Notes: generated from the sequence alone by a model not told the origin. Counted from the stretch's first letter, positions 43,990 to 56,488 are shown. The stretch: 64,000 nucleotides of DNA from Ganoderma boninense (GCA_002900995.3 CM035311.1:3720001-3784000); one strand, 5' to 3'. Translations and numbers: made by a program.

Positions 43990-46767
43990 ATGAGCAACGA
44001 GGGCACATTTCAGAATATTAGGGTCTATTGTACGTTATCTGCTTCGTATCGAGTCAAGTTGACAAGGCTGAGGTCGCCTTCAATTTCATAGGGCTCGCGT
44101 TCGTCGCGTACTGGGGCATCGTATTGTTTGGATACGATACGTGAGTCCTCGTTCCCCTCGTTCGTCTCGCCATCTCCCAGTGACACTGTTTGTGAAATGC
44201 CGTGAACCAGAGGTGTCGGCGGAGGCGTCGTCGCGCAGAAGTACTTCCAGACGCACTTCGGGATCATCAAGAACGGCGTCAAGGACACCAACAGGGCCAA
44301 CGACATCAGCTCGAACGTCGTCTCCGTCCTCCAAGCAGGCGCGTTCTTTGGTGCGCTCGGCAGCGCCCCCTTGTCAGGTGTGTGTCTTGGCACCCCGATC
44401 CCTGTTCCTGTAAAACGCCTTCAGCACTTGTTGCGTGCATCTGTCCATCGGACCGCCGCATATCGGCGCGCGCCACGCTCTGGTGGCATGGCTATCAATC
44501 GGCATGCATATGCATGTCGCTAAAGATACGACGGTCATGGGGCGCGCTCCTCTTCGCGACGGCTGGACGCTTGCAATATCCTAAGTAGTTGTTCGGCCAC
44601 GCGTCTCCCGCGGGCCGTTCTTGCGTGCATTCGTGCGAAGGATGTGCGAGAAGCAAATTTACCGGCGTGCCTTGTGCCGAGATTGGTTCCGGAATTGAAT
44701 ATCACAGCGAATTCGAAGCCGGCTCGCTGACCCGCTCTCCCCGTCGTTTTTTGTCTGTTTTTTGTGTTTCCAGCCGCCATAGGTCGTCGGTGGTCCCTCT
44801 TCATCTGGACGCTCGTCTTCTCGCTCGGAGCGGTACGTGCCAGTCCTATGCGCACCGCGTTCAGCCCCACTAACCCCTCATATTGCAATCCCCCCTCGCT
44901 CGGCGGCGGCGTTCTCCCTTGGTGTGAATTTCTTCTGACTTCTGCCCGTTCCCCCTCCTTCGCGAAAAAAATCATCCCCGCAGATCCTACAAACCGTCGC
45001 AGGGGGCTCACGCGGCCTGGGGTTCATCTACGCGGGGCGGGTCATCGCGGGGCTGGGCATCGGCGCGATCTCCGCCGTCGCGCCCGCGTTCGTGTCTGAG
45101 TGCTGTCCCAAAGACGTCCGGGGCCGCATCACGGGCATGTTCCAGATCATGGTCGCCATCGGCGTCATGCTCTCGTACTTCATCAACCGTGCGTCTTCTC
45201 GCCATCCCTCCCTCTACTGTGAAGCTTCGCACTGATCACATTATTTTTTGTGTGCGTGTGTGTGCGTCGTGTACGACGGGCAGTGGGCATCAGCCTGCAC
45301 ATCGAGACCGGGTTCGCGGTGTGGCGGATCCCGTTCGGGTTCCAGCTCGTCCCCGCGGGCCTGATGGCGTTCGGGCTGCTCACGGTTAGGGAGTCCCCGC
45401 GGTGGCTCGCGTCCAAGGGCCGCACCGACGAGGCACTCGCGAACCTCGCGTACCTCCGTCGCACACACGAGGACGATAGCGGCGTGCGCGAGGAGATGGC
45501 GGAGATCGAGGCGGCCATCGTGGAAGAGCGCGAGGCGCGGAAGGGCCTCGGGGCGAGGGAGGCGTTCCTTGGCAAGGGCAACTTTGTCCGGTTTGTGATT
45601 GCGGCGGTGATTTTCTTGTTGCAGCAATGGAGCGGCCAGAACTCCGTCGGATACTACGCGCCGCAGATCTTCTCCTCTGTGAGCCCGCGTTCTCAGGAAT
45701 CCGCAATGCGGTCGCGCTAACGAACGGGCAGATCGGGTACACGGGGACGTCGAACTCGCTGCTCGCGTCGGGGATCTACGGGATCGTCAAGGTCGTCGCG
45801 ACGGCGCTGTTCGTGTTCTTCCTCGTCGACTCGCTCGGGCGCAAGTTCTCGCTCTTCATCTCGGGCATGGGCATGGGCATCCTCTTCTTCATCATTGCCG
45901 CGCTCCTCAAGACGTTCCCTCCGCCCTCGTCGGATTCCGGCTCGCACCCGCCCCCCGCGAGCAAGGCCATGGCTGCGATGCTCTACCTCTACGTCTGCTT
46001 CTACTCCATGGGCTGGGGTCCGCTCCCGTGAGTGTACCGCAGGCCGATCAAAGCCGGGGCTAGCGCTAACGATAACCGCATCCTCTCCTCTCCATGGGGA
46101 TCGGAAATGTGTTGCTGCTGCTGCTAGATGGGTGTACGTGTCCGACATCTTCCCGACAAGAACACGGCACTACGGCCTCGCCACCGCGAGCGCGTCCCAG
46201 TGGCTGTTCAGTACGTTCGTCCCCTCCCCGTCCCATTCACCCCGCTTCCGTCTGATATCCCCATATGGAGCGGACTGAATGGGGCGTGTGTCCCAAGTCT
46301 CGTGTATCGAACTGACGTTCCGTAATGCCGCCGTGCTACTGGCAATATCGTAGACTTTGTTGTCGCGAAGGTCACGCCGACGCTCGAGACGGACCTGGGG
46401 TACAAGCTGTTCCTAATGTTCGCGACGATCAACATCGGCGGCATGGCCGTCTTTTCGCTGTGGGTCCCCTCCCTTACCGCCGGTTGCGCTGAGGCTTTTT
46501 TGGCACGCTTGCTCAACCGCGTCTATTTGCAGGCTTATCCCCGAGACGAAGGGACGCAGTCTGGAGGAGATGGACGTCATCTTTGGGGCTGTGCAGGCGG
46601 ACAAGCGGAGAGCGGACATCGCGGCGCAGGCTCGGGGTACGTCATGACCATAACTTGGTGCATGGAACCGAGGGATGCGCATTGCGGGGACTAACTCGGA
46701 TATGGTTCATTTTGCAGTGCTCGGGAACGAGGTGTCTTCAGAACGGTCCGTGGACCAGAAGGTCTAG
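43990..46767 (+). CDS. MFS sugar transporter
   Basis: Proton-coupled sugar (hexose or quinate type) transporter of the plasma membrane, about 528 residues. Exons from 44059: 44059-44140, 44211-44377, 44774-44832, 44984-45188, 45284-45678, 45732-46027, 46128-46210, 46354-46459, 46533-46636, 46718-46767; all phases agree. Twelve membrane spans are apparent. Family motifs include GRRWSLFIWTLVF, YAGRVIAGLGIGAISAVAP, RESPRWLASKGR, QQWSGQNSVGYYAPQIF, and PETKGRSLEEMDVIFG at the end. The start is the weak point: the ATG at 43990 gives a 40-nt exon in correct phase, but the implied intron (44030-44058) is only 29 nt, below normal size. The true first exon may be elsewhere, or an indel may be present. 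Intron 44378-44773 (396 bp) is unusually long. The substrate cannot be told from sequence. Confidence 0.9.
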
Positions 46768-47180
46768 TGGCGATGTCCCAAGACATTCGTCGTGATTTGG
46801 GGGCCGTTTGCGTGCCAAAAAGACATGGCGCACCCCTTCGAAGAGCGATGTAGTGGGAGGATGGGAGGATTCGGTGCCGGGTTGGATTGTCATGTTATGC
46901 TTTCGACGCTTTGTCTTGGTACAGCCTGTGCTTTCGATGTATTGATATGTTACTTTTTACGGATTATATGGACCTCGAAGTGGGTAATGAGGGAAACTCG
47001 AGCCGTGAGATTTCTTTGATCATTCCGGAGCCTGGTACTTGAGTCGCGCACTGAAACATTCCGATTACCTGATAACGTCGACATGAGGTGATAGGTGAGC
47101 ACTTTACTTAGGGCCGGGTACTGATAATCTGCACTCCACTCAACACATAGCGGCAGGAAGTTGTTCATTTTGAAGTGGGG
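46768..47180. other. Intergenic region before the left duplication
   Basis: About 400 bp of AT-richer 3' flank of the sugar transporter. No gene is recognised. It ends where similarity to 58913 onward begins. Confidence 0.5.
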
Positions 47181-48245
47181 TTTTCCGGTTGAAAGCCCTT
47201 ATTCGAAGGTCCGACACTCCGATTAACCTTGTTTACATCGGCGTCGGAATCGTACAGCCGTTAATTTGGACTCAGACTAAATTTCTCATCCTCCTCTCAC
47301 GAGGCTCCTCCTCCTCCATCCCTCCCCCGGTTCCTCGTTATGGAGATCTAGCGAGAAATTACGGGTGCAGGTAGGAGAAAAAAAACATGTGTGTCGCATG
47401 GCATGGCTGCAACGCTGACGCGTTAGATTCCCGACGAACGCGGCGTATCGCCGAACATCTTCGCCTTCCAAACGGCCTTACACCACGTTGCCGGTCCTAA
47501 TTGCGAACGCTGGACAGCGCCAGAAACATGTGTGCGGATGCATGATACAGAGGAGCGCACTACACATCAAACCCCTATGGCATCCCATGACCTGCTGGCC
47601 TGGATTCAAGTCCCTGGGTCTGTCCAGGAAGCGTCATCTTGCCGACCTCCTGGTGGATGCCGCAAGGCCTAGGATATCGAGAAGACCTTGCAGCCGGTTC
47701 CGGGGATCATCGAAGCGTGTATAGATGGGCTTCGTTGTGTCAACTTGGCGCGAGGTGTGATATAGGTATGTGAATGTGCCGACTCAGAGCCTGAGGAGAG
47801 ATCTGACAGTCGAACTACGATTTGCGGTCGTCCAAACGGCTCCGCTCCTAGACGGCTCCTGTGAAATTCTTATCTCCAAGGATGCAGTTGCCGGTGTTTC
47901 CTGGGTGGCGTACACCAGTGAGTTTCTATTGCAGTCGAGCACACACTCATTATGCTGACACTCAGGTTTCGCCATTCCCTTGGCCTCATCGCGATAAGCT
48001 CCCTCCGCAGCGTTGCCCGCACAGAAGGTTCCGATCCCTGACGCTTCCATTCGGCCTGGTACGGCTACTGGATACCTCTTGCTGCAGACATGCAGCTCCT
48101 GGCCGGCCATGCTCATCTATCGTGCTCGGTCTTATGTCGGCGGGTTAGCCGTCTCTCCCCTAGCAGCTCACACATTTATTTAATCCACACCACATGCGAG
48201 CAACTACGCTATCCTTCAGTCTCAGTGCGACACCCATACACCTCC

Positions 48246-50537
48246 ATGAACTGCTGCAAAGGCGACTCCATCGACCCCAGCGTCGACAAGCTCCTCAGTG
48301 GCGCCCGGCTAGCCCTGGTCGCCAGCCAAGGCCTCAGCTCCATCGTCCCCATCCCGGGCATGGGCCCTGTCACCAACGTCCTCATCTCGCTCATAGACAA
48401 GATCGCGGTACGCATTGTCCGTTGCCTCTTCCGCATTTCGTCGCTTACTGGGGATGGCTGCCTTCCATAGGAGACGAGATCGAATCACAAGGGCCTCAAC
48501 GCAGTGTCGCGCGAGGTCAACCAGCTGGTCAATACAGTCGACAGGGCTATGTCTAAGGTCGCGCGCGATATCGAGGAGATCCCGTCTGGTGACCCACGAC
48601 GTCATGCTCTGGTGGACGGCCTTCGGGGGTCTTCGAAGCTTGAGACCCGAGTTACACAGCTTTTCAAGTACGTCCTCTTGCATTCAGGCGAGCCGACGCC
48701 AGGCACTTAGATAATTATATTGGCAGCGACCTTGGAGAACTGAAATTGAAGGCCGACAAGCTATATGATGGCTCCTGGTGGTTTCGCTGGCTTTACAGCT
48801 CGCGAGACGCGAAGACGCTCGAGGAGATACAGAAGGGGGTCGCGGCCTGCAGAGAGTATTTCAAGGTATTTGTTATTTTCTCATGGCGCACTGGTCCTCA
48901 CCATCGCACCAGTTGGAATGCCAAGTGGCCATTGAAGCTTCCATGGAGGAAGTACTCGAGAAGCTCTCCGGGATCGAGAAGAATGTCTCCGCCGTGAAGG
49001 AGGTAGTTGTGGTCAGTAGAACTTCTTGACATTTGTTCGTTACGTGCACTAACACCCCGGCAGCAAGTTGCAGCTAACCACTCATACGACAGTACGTCAA
49101 CGTCAAACTTGCCGCATTTTGACCTTGCATACTAACATGAATATAGGGGACGAGAGGATACTGGAGTCGCTGCCCCATGCGGAGGCGAGCTACCGCGCAG
49201 CCGTGAACGGCACGAAGAGCAACTTCTTGCCAGGAACCCGTGTCGAACTCTTCCATGCACTCAACCAATGGGTCGAACGGCGGTCCCCAGAGTTGTCCAA
49301 CAAAGCGGTCTGCATTCTGACAGGCGGTGCAGGTACTGGCAAGTCGACGATCGCGTCAGAGTTCGCCCGGCGGCGCGACGACAAGAAGGACTACGGCGCG
49401 TCGTTCTTCTTCGTGCGCGGGGTCGCGGACCTGGACTCCACCCGTCTCGTCTTCCCAACGCTGGCGTACCAGCTCGCGCAGTCACAGGACGCGCTGCGTG
49501 CGCACATCGTCAACGCTGCACACGAGCACTTGAAGAGAGGCAAGACGCAGCAGATGAAGTACGAGGCGCCGAACCTCCTCCATCAGCCCGTTCACGAGGT
49601 CAGCGGGCGGCACCCGCCCATGTTCCTCGTCATCGACGCGCTCGACGAGTGCTCTGAGGAGACGCATGCACTGGTGCCCGAGATGCTGGAGTTGCTCATT
49701 GCGAGCGTCCGCCATGCCCGGTTCCCGCTCCGCATCTTCTTCACCTCCCGCCCAAACTCCCTCATCGAGAACACGCTTCTGCGGTCCCAGTGGGCGCCGC
49801 TCGTCCACACCATCTCCCTCCACGACCTCTCGCCAGAGTCCGTCCAACGAGACATGACACTCTTCGTCCGCGACAAGCTCGAGAAGCTGCCGTCTGGCCA
49901 GGCGCTCCTGCAGCAGCAGCCTGAGGTCGCTAGCCGCCTGGCAGAGCGCGCTGGGGGTCTGTTCGTGTACGCGAAGACCGCCATGGATTTCCTCGGCAAC
50001 TATCCCGGCTTCGTCGAAGACGGTTTGGACGAGCTGCTCTCGGAGGGCTCGTCCGAGTTCGCCGCTGCCCTCCAGCCGCTCGACGACCTCTACCTCACCG
50101 TCCTGGAGATCGCGTTCCCGTCGAAGGATTTGTCGCAGGTGCCGCGACTCCGGCAGGCGCTCGAGTCGACGCTCGGCAACATCGCGGTCCTGCGCAACCC
50201 CATGTCGCCCGCGGTCCTCGAGTCCCTGACCGGGGTGTCGCGCAGGGAGATCAGCAACGTCCTGCAGCGCCTGCGCTCCGTCGTGCTGTACGACGCGGAC
50301 CCAAACAAGCCGGACCAACGGTTCCGCCCGATGCACGCGACGTTCCCGCAGTTCCTCCTCGACCCGAACCGCTGCAGGAGCCCGTGGTACCGTGTCGACG
50401 CGCGTCGCCAGCACCCGCGGTGGCTGCAGGGTGCTTGCGTGCCCTTGAAGGTCTGGAGGAGAACATGGCCGCGCTCCACAAGACGTCCGCGATGCTCGGC
50501 GGGGGGCGGCCTTGGGGATCTCGCGGGGGGGCACTGA
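48246..50537 (+). pseudogene. NACHT NOD-like receptor, frameshifted and C-terminally truncated (NLR copy 5)
   Basis: Exons: 48246-48407, 48471-48667, 48727-48865, 48913-49011, 49064-49091 and 49147 onward; the lengths 162, 139, 99 and 28 are the family values. The N-terminus (MNCCKGDSIDPSVDKLLSGA, VPIPGMGPVTNVLISLIDKI) and NTPase exon are intact: Walker A GGAGTGKST, Walker B MFLVIDALDEC, FFTSRPNSLIE. Near 50420, one base is missing relative to copy 6 within the conserved RRQHARLA motif. The frame shifts there and stops at 50537. In the unshifted frame the text continues to 50914 but is not the normal C-terminus: the WAAHL helices and final exon are absent, replaced by minisatellite and low-complexity sequence. 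It might still yield a truncated NACHT protein of about 670 residues; function is doubtful. Confidence 0.8.
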
Positions 50538-50567
50538 ATCTCCCCGATGGATTCGTTGCCTCTGCAC

Positions 50568-50650
50568 GCTCAATGGAAGGATTTGTTACGCTGAAGGGAA
50601 GGATGGGTACGCTCAAGGGAAGGATTTGTTACACTCAGGAGGAGGATTTC
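50568..50650 (+). repeat. Minisatellite in the 3' part of NLR copy 5
   Basis: Three to four imperfect units of about 21-24 nt with core CTCAAGGGAAGGAT. In the unshifted frame they encode repeated LKGR-like peptides. The homologous tract in copy 6 has about six units. Confidence 0.75.
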
Positions 50651-50914
50651 CATGACATCTGCTGCACTCGGGCACATAGACAGCCGTTTTACACACACAC
50701 TGCATGTACATACATACACTCCATGAATATATTTCTGCCCTCGCGCACCCGCAATCAAGCACGCACACACTCGTCGCAGAACTCACCCGGAGAGCGCTTA
50801 GCTGCCCATCCAAGCGAGGCGCGTCTGCACGCACCAGCGCTCCGTCTCTCTCTCCGTAACCACCACCCTGGCGGTGTGCTCTCCGCCCCGCTGTCTTGCT
50901 GCGTGCTGCACTGA

Positions 50915-52257
50915 TCAGCCTGGAGTGCCTCGTTCTCGTATCTGACTCGTACTCGCGCTGGCGGCCTTCGACTCACTCGCCGGACCCGCCGCGCTGGCTG
51001 CTCCCTCGGCCGCCTACAGCCCAGACTGCACACACACCTGCTGCGCTCTCGCCGTCTCACACATACGCCTGTTGCGTCTGGAGCATCCCCACAAGGTGCG
51101 TCGACGCTGCCTCTGTCCGAGTGCTGGCACCGCTTCCGACTCTCGCTCGCTCTGCTGTCTCCGAGGTACGTCTTGCGCTGGCTGCTGTGGCTCGGGATCT
51201 GGGACGGGACACAACGCACCTGGACACCGTAGTGCACGGCGGCGGTCACAACGAGTGAGTGTTTTTTCGCCATCACGGCTTGCACGGAGGTAGGAGGTCG
51301 ACGTCGAGAAGATGAACAAGTACGCACCGTATGCTGACTTGCAACTTGACAGATCCCAGTCGCCCCAGAGGACACGGGACTGTCTGAGCTGGGACACGTC
51401 GGACAAGGTCCATGGGCGTGCCAGGAAGGCAACCCGGGTGTCGGGAACGGGATCGAGGGAGCAGAGTCGACTCAAGGTCGGGGTAAAGTAAGCACAACAC
51501 GCACCTTGACTGACCCTCTATCCAGCTGTTCCTCGTGCCGACGCCTCTCCCTCTCTGTCCTCCGAGCTTGAGAAGGGTCCATGCTACGTCACAGGGCCGG
51601 GATTCGCTCTCGACGCCCAGGAGTGTGGAGTCGAGGCTGACAGCAACAAGACACATACTTGGGCGATGTTTGGAAGCGGACCATATATGTCGAGTTGTGC
51701 AGCATCCGGGAGCTCAGCGGTGGGTGTGCATGCTGGCGTGTCTGCTACATAACTGGCACAGTTTCAGACGAGGCTTTGAGTGAAACAGTCCGGTAACTCA
51801 CCTCGTCGCATCCCCTGCTCCCCGCGCTGTCCACCATCCCGTTGCCTCGTCCCCAGCAGAGCCTGTACTTGCAAGCTGCATTGATGCAATGGCTGGCTCT
51901 TCGGGAACGCTATGAGCCGAGGAGGGAGGGCGAGTGTCAGCGTGTCCAGTAGCGGCGCAGACGGAGAGGGATACAGGAGCAGGGTGAGGGCAGGAAGGGG
52001 GGACTCCGTAGGTGGTGACACAGCATATGTACGAGGCGTCAGGCCTCCCATCCGGCGCAGGTGGTCAGCGGAGGGAAAATGCTGCCCGTCACTGGACGAT
52101 CCGGCCGTAACACGTACTACCGAATGCTTGAATGCAGGCGGCGCATTTCACAGCCGGTCTCGGCGGCAGTGTGCATGCTTGGCGATGTGCATGGTCCGAG
52201 TATTACAGCTCGGCTCTCCGGCTCATCTCAACTGCGCAACGTCCTCACAACCACGCC
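50915..52257. other. Downstream part of the left duplication, no recognised gene
   Basis: A pyrimidine-rich then mixed sequence shared with 62683-64000. Open frames exist on both strands, but small indels between the copies change frame within them (for example after the ATG at 51322), which argues against conserved coding. Confidence 0.4.
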
Positions 52258-54082
52258 TGTCCAACCCGCCACTGTTGACTACCTGAAATAACATTAATGT
52301 TCGCCTGAGAGGCAAGGACGCAAAGAGAATAGGCCCTCAGTGCGTCTGACCCCACCCAGTCCGAGTCCTACATTGTTGCAATTCAGTGTGCTTTGCGGAG
52401 GCGGTTCAAGGCACGTCATATATTAATTCCGGACGCGAAGATCAAATGTCAGAGTGCATTTCAAGCACGCGGCGCCGGGGAAAGCCCATGACATCGGGTG
52501 CGCACCCATACGTAAACAAACATATAACCGCAAACATGATCCGTCTCGCTTGTAGCCGTCATCCCTTGGCAATGCAATGCACCATTCTCGGCTGCATCGG
52601 CTCCATCCAACGGGCGGGCTTCTCGCGGAGGCAGGCTTGCGGACGCCTTCCCCCGGACTTGAGCACGACCTTTGAAATATGGGCAACAAAGCTGGGGCCA
52701 CCAGGACCGAGACGGTCCTGGATGGTTGTTGTTTATGATGGCCGTCCGAGACGGCTGGTGGTGGCGGAATTGACTCAGGCCACGGCGAGCGTCGTCCTCG
52801 TCCTCCGTCTGGAACGGTAGACGGCGCGCATCAAGTCCCAGCAGTCCCTCTAGTGTCCCGAACCTCGTCACGCCCGCTTGAACCGCCAGTGATGTCGCCG
52901 ACGACGTTGCACGTGAGTCTCGCACGCCAACGCGCCGAAGCAATCGTGCTGCGCGAGTCCCAGGCTTCCCGGGCTCGCCGTGGGCAAAAGCGGGTACCCA
53001 GGAGAATGCAGTCTATCCGATTCATCGAGAGCGTGAGTCCGATGCCGCATAGTCCTGGCACTCGAGCTGGATTCACCTATTTTCAAAACCACGTACTGGC
53101 ACAGCTTCGACCGTGCATTCGATGCCCGGGAGAATGTAATGGCGTCTTGGATCGACGCCTTGCACCGCTGTAGAGCGAGAGTGCGGCTTTCGAGCTCGCC
53201 AGAGAGGCGATGCGAGCCCGGGAGGCGGACTGCCATCTCTAGCGAAACAAGACCGCCAGCCGTCGGAGGGCGTTGAGCATGCCCACAGCGGACCCAATGG
53301 CCTCGATGCTTGGGAAAATACATTGAGAGGTCCGTCGTTGCCTGGAACGATACGTACAGTGGCATGAGTGGCATAGCACAGATACAAACGGACGGGCGAG
53401 ATACTCAGCGTGAATCGGACAACTGCAGTCGCACTTGAGCTATCCCGACGTTTGGAGCAAGCTTGCGCTGAGGCCTGACAGTCCGGCGACGGCGACTGGT
53501 GGGTCAGAAAGCTGGACCAAGCAGTCGGTTGTCGGCTCTCGGAGCTGACATCTCGCTTGGCACAGTCTTACCCTTGTACGCGCTCCGTCCGGAGGCCTCG
53601 TCCCATTGTCGACCACTCGTCCCGCACTCCCACTTGTGGCCGGCAGGTCGCCCATGCGCGCCGCAGCGAACACCGTGAGTGGCAGAGCGGCGGAAGGGTG
53701 CACTCTCCTCTAGCGCTCACCCCCCGACGAAACCCGCCCCAATGTGGATTTCCAAAACACATCCGCCGGCCGTGCAAACGGTACAGGCGAGTAGGCTGCG
53801 ACGTCCTGAGCCCTGGGAAATTGCTCGCATGGCCGTCCGGTGTGAGGTCGATGCAGGAGAGCCTGAACAATTTCGGCGACAATGAAAACGGCCCGAAAAC
53901 GCGATTTTGAGAACTCGTCAGATCGCCGCGAAAACGGGCGCGGTCGACACAAGCATGTGCATAGATGCATGGACGTCGATATGCGGGAGCGGCGAGGGGA
54001 ACCGCGTGAGCAATGTTGTTTTTTCGCAGCCTTCAGGGGGCAAAACGGGACACCGCCTGACTGTGCCGGCTCGTACATGCGC
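52258..54082. other. Unassigned sequence left of the palindrome
   Basis: No gene is recognised. A 36-bp word at 53502-53537 recurs with three mismatches at 56991-57026 on the other side of the palindrome, in the same orientation. A plus-strand frame near 53930-54060 vaguely recalls transposase text but is too short to call. Confidence 0.35.
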
Positions 54083-54085
54083 AGC

Positions 54086-55091
54086 AGCTGTGGTAAGGAT
54101 AATGTATTATTTACCGGAGATAGCCTGGCACTGCAATGCAATATAAACCGACTCTGCTCGTAATGTAATACGAAGCCCCGGGATAATGCCCGGAGTTCCC
54201 TAATATAGTAGGCAGCCTCCGGAGGGCCTGTTATCAGTGCCCGGGCTGGCGCTTTTTTGGTTATCAGCTTAGATAAGGCCCCGGGGGCTTATCTGCCATC
54301 ACTCCGGGGCTTCCCCCATCAATACTCACCTCCCATCAGCCACCCGGGCTCCTCCTGCCCTGCCACTGCCCAATATGGAAGGTGCTTGGGTGCCTGCACC
54401 TGGGCACCTTCCCCTTGCTATATCTCCCTCAATTCTGGACCGTTTTCCATGATCTTAGGTGCGTTCTGATCGCGTTTTCAAGGCGCTTCTAACGCGCCTA
54501 ATGCGCTGGTGTAATATGGTATACTAACATATACATACAGGTACCTTTGGTCGCTCTAGGGGCCAGTAAATGGGCCATAGCTCAGGCAGTTTTGGACGGA
54601 ATAGGAGGATCTTGGGCGCGTTTTGCTCGCGTTGACAACGCGCACAGAACGAGCCCAAGATCGTCCGATTCCGTCCAGCCGTTCCTCCGGTACATATACC
54701 CCTTCCTCCTCAGGAACAGGGTATTGGTATCTCAGGAACGGCTGAACCGTTTGGGACGCTCTTTGGTGCGTTGGGTAGGTACTGTATAGTGGTATCTGGC
54801 CGCACCATTTGTTTGGAGGTATCTATCCTACAAAATATACTACAGTGTGATCAGTTGGCAGCCCCACCACCCTTGTATCCCCCATAACTCAGCAACCGCT
54901 TGACGGATTTTTTTGCCCGTCATACCGCTGGAAAGCTGCTGCTCACAGCTTTCCAACGAGCCCAAGAACGTCCCGATACGATCACTGGAGCCTTCGGAGT
55001 GCCTACCTCCTCCTCCTGCTCCCCTCCCCACCACTGTTTAGCCCATATCTTGGGCATGCCTTGACGGAATCATGTCGTTCTTTTTGCGTTG
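54086..55091 (+). repeat. Left arm of the palindrome
   Basis: Reverse complement of 55479-56484 (coordinates pair to a constant sum of 110570). The match stops at 55091/55479 on the inside and at 54086/56484 on the outside. The arm is not obviously coding; its 81-codon and 65-codon frames recur in mirror image and show no domain. Confidence 0.95.
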
Positions 55092-55478
55092 CCTACTACT
55101 AGCTAACCGCTACCTTTGTACAATGTATGGCACTTATCAGGCATCTGGATCCAATGTCATTCCCTTATCAGTGTTCACAAGAATACTCCCCTGTCGACTT
55201 TTTTGTAGCCTCCTGATAGTGAGAGTATATACACAGCTGACTAGCCACAATTCACAGCTTTCCAACGCAAAAAAAACCAAACAGAACGGACAACAACCTG
55301 AGGAGATATTGATTGATGATTGTTGACAGCCTTACTGCAGCTGTGCTAGCCTTCGGAAATGGATGCCACAGCTGTCAGGCAGTCTTGCACCGGGCCAAGG
55401 CACCTTCATTGGAGTGTATTGTACATATCTTGATATAAGTGAACTGTTCTGTGCACAGAGGACTGACTACATAGCACA

Positions 55479-56484
55479 CAACGCAAAAAGAACGACATGA
55501 TTCCGTCAAGGCATGCCCAAGATATGGGCTAAACAGTGGTGGGGAGGGGAGCAGGAGGAGGAGGTAGGCACTCCGAAGGCTCCAGTGATCGTATCGGGAC
55601 GTTCTTGGGCTCGTTGGAAAGCTGTGAGCAGCAGCTTTCCAGCGGTATGACGGGCAAAAAAATCCGTCAAGCGGTTGCTGAGTTATGGGGGATACAAGGG
55701 TGGTGGGGCTGCCAACTGATCACACTGTAGTATATTTTGTAGGATAGATACCTCCAAACAAATGGTGCGGCCAGATACCACTATACAGTACCTACCCAAC
55801 GCACCAAAGAGCGTCCCAAACGGTTCAGCCGTTCCTGAGATACCAATACCCTGTTCCTGAGGAGGAAGGGGTATATGTACCGGAGGAACGGCTGGACGGA
55901 ATCGGACGATCTTGGGCTCGTTCTGTGCGCGTTGTCAACGCGAGCAAAACGCGCCCAAGATCCTCCTATTCCGTCCAAAACTGCCTGAGCTATGGCCCAT
56001 TTACTGGCCCCTAGAGCGACCAAAGGTACCTGTATGTATATGTTAGTATACCATATTACACCAGCGCATTAGGCGCGTTAGAAGCGCCTTGAAAACGCGA
56101 TCAGAACGCACCTAAGATCATGGAAAACGGTCCAGAATTGAGGGAGATATAGCAAGGGGAAGGTGCCCAGGTGCAGGCACCCAAGCACCTTCCATATTGG
56201 GCAGTGGCAGGGCAGGAGGAGCCCGGGTGGCTGATGGGAGGTGAGTATTGATGGGGGAAGCCCCGGAGTGATGGCAGATAAGCCCCCGGGGCCTTATCTA
56301 AGCTGATAACCAAAAAAGCGCCAGCCCGGGCACTGATAACAGGCCCTCCGGAGGCTGCCTACTATATTAGGGAACTCCGGGCATTATCCCGGGGCTTCGT
56401 ATTACATTACGAGCAGAGTCGGTTTATATTGCATTGCAGTGCCAGGCTATCTCCGGTAAATAATACATTATCCTTACCACAGCT
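55479..56484 (-). repeat. Right arm of the palindrome
   Basis: Mirror copy of 54086-55091. Near-identity implies recent formation or continuing gene conversion between the arms. Confidence 0.95.
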
Positions 56485-56488
56485 TGTG

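Larger units (their letters stand above)
47181..52257. repeat. Segmental duplication, left copy
   Basis: Collinear with 58913-64000 in the same orientation over at least 5.08 kb, with high identity broken by small indels. Anchors at the left end: AAGCCCTTATTCGAA at 47192 and 58924. Anchors at the right end: CGGCTCATCTCAACTGCGCA at 52219 and 63962. It contains NLR copy 5, its upstream 1 kb and about 1.3 kb of downstream sequence. The right copy is cut by the window edge, so the true length may be greater. Confidence 0.93.
54083..56488. mobile_element. Giant palindromic (foldback-type) element
   Basis: Two inverted arms of 1006 bp (54086-55091 and 55479-56484) mirror each other about position 55285. 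Sampled stretches match perfectly throughout, and every open frame in one arm reappears in the other. A 387-bp unique spacer lies between. An 8-bp direct repeat, ACATGCGC, flanks it (54075-54082 and 56489-56496) and may be a target-site duplication. The arms contain nested hairpins, such as GGAAAGCTG...CAGCTTTCC. No transposase is visible, so it would be non-autonomous. Alternatives are an inverted duplication formed at a break, or an assembly artefact. Confidence 0.8.

Noticed and set aside
47590..47640. tRNA T-arm-like text (GGATTCAAGTCCC)
   Set aside because: No anticodon or acceptor arm can be folded around it, and the homologous position in the right duplication lacks it.
50755..51432. 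Minus-strand frame conserved in both duplicates (also 62523-63179)
   Set aside because: The duplicates are so similar that shared openness is not evidence; indels near its 5' end change the frame.
53907..54146. Short frame (CIDAWTSICGSGEG) vaguely like the DUF659 part of hAT transposases
   Set aside because: Too short and too weak; no catalytic residues or dimerisation domain nearby.
54547..54789. Open frame in the palindrome arm, mirrored at 55781-56023
   Set aside because: Its duplication follows from the inverted repeat itself; the text has no domain and lies in hairpin-forming sequence.
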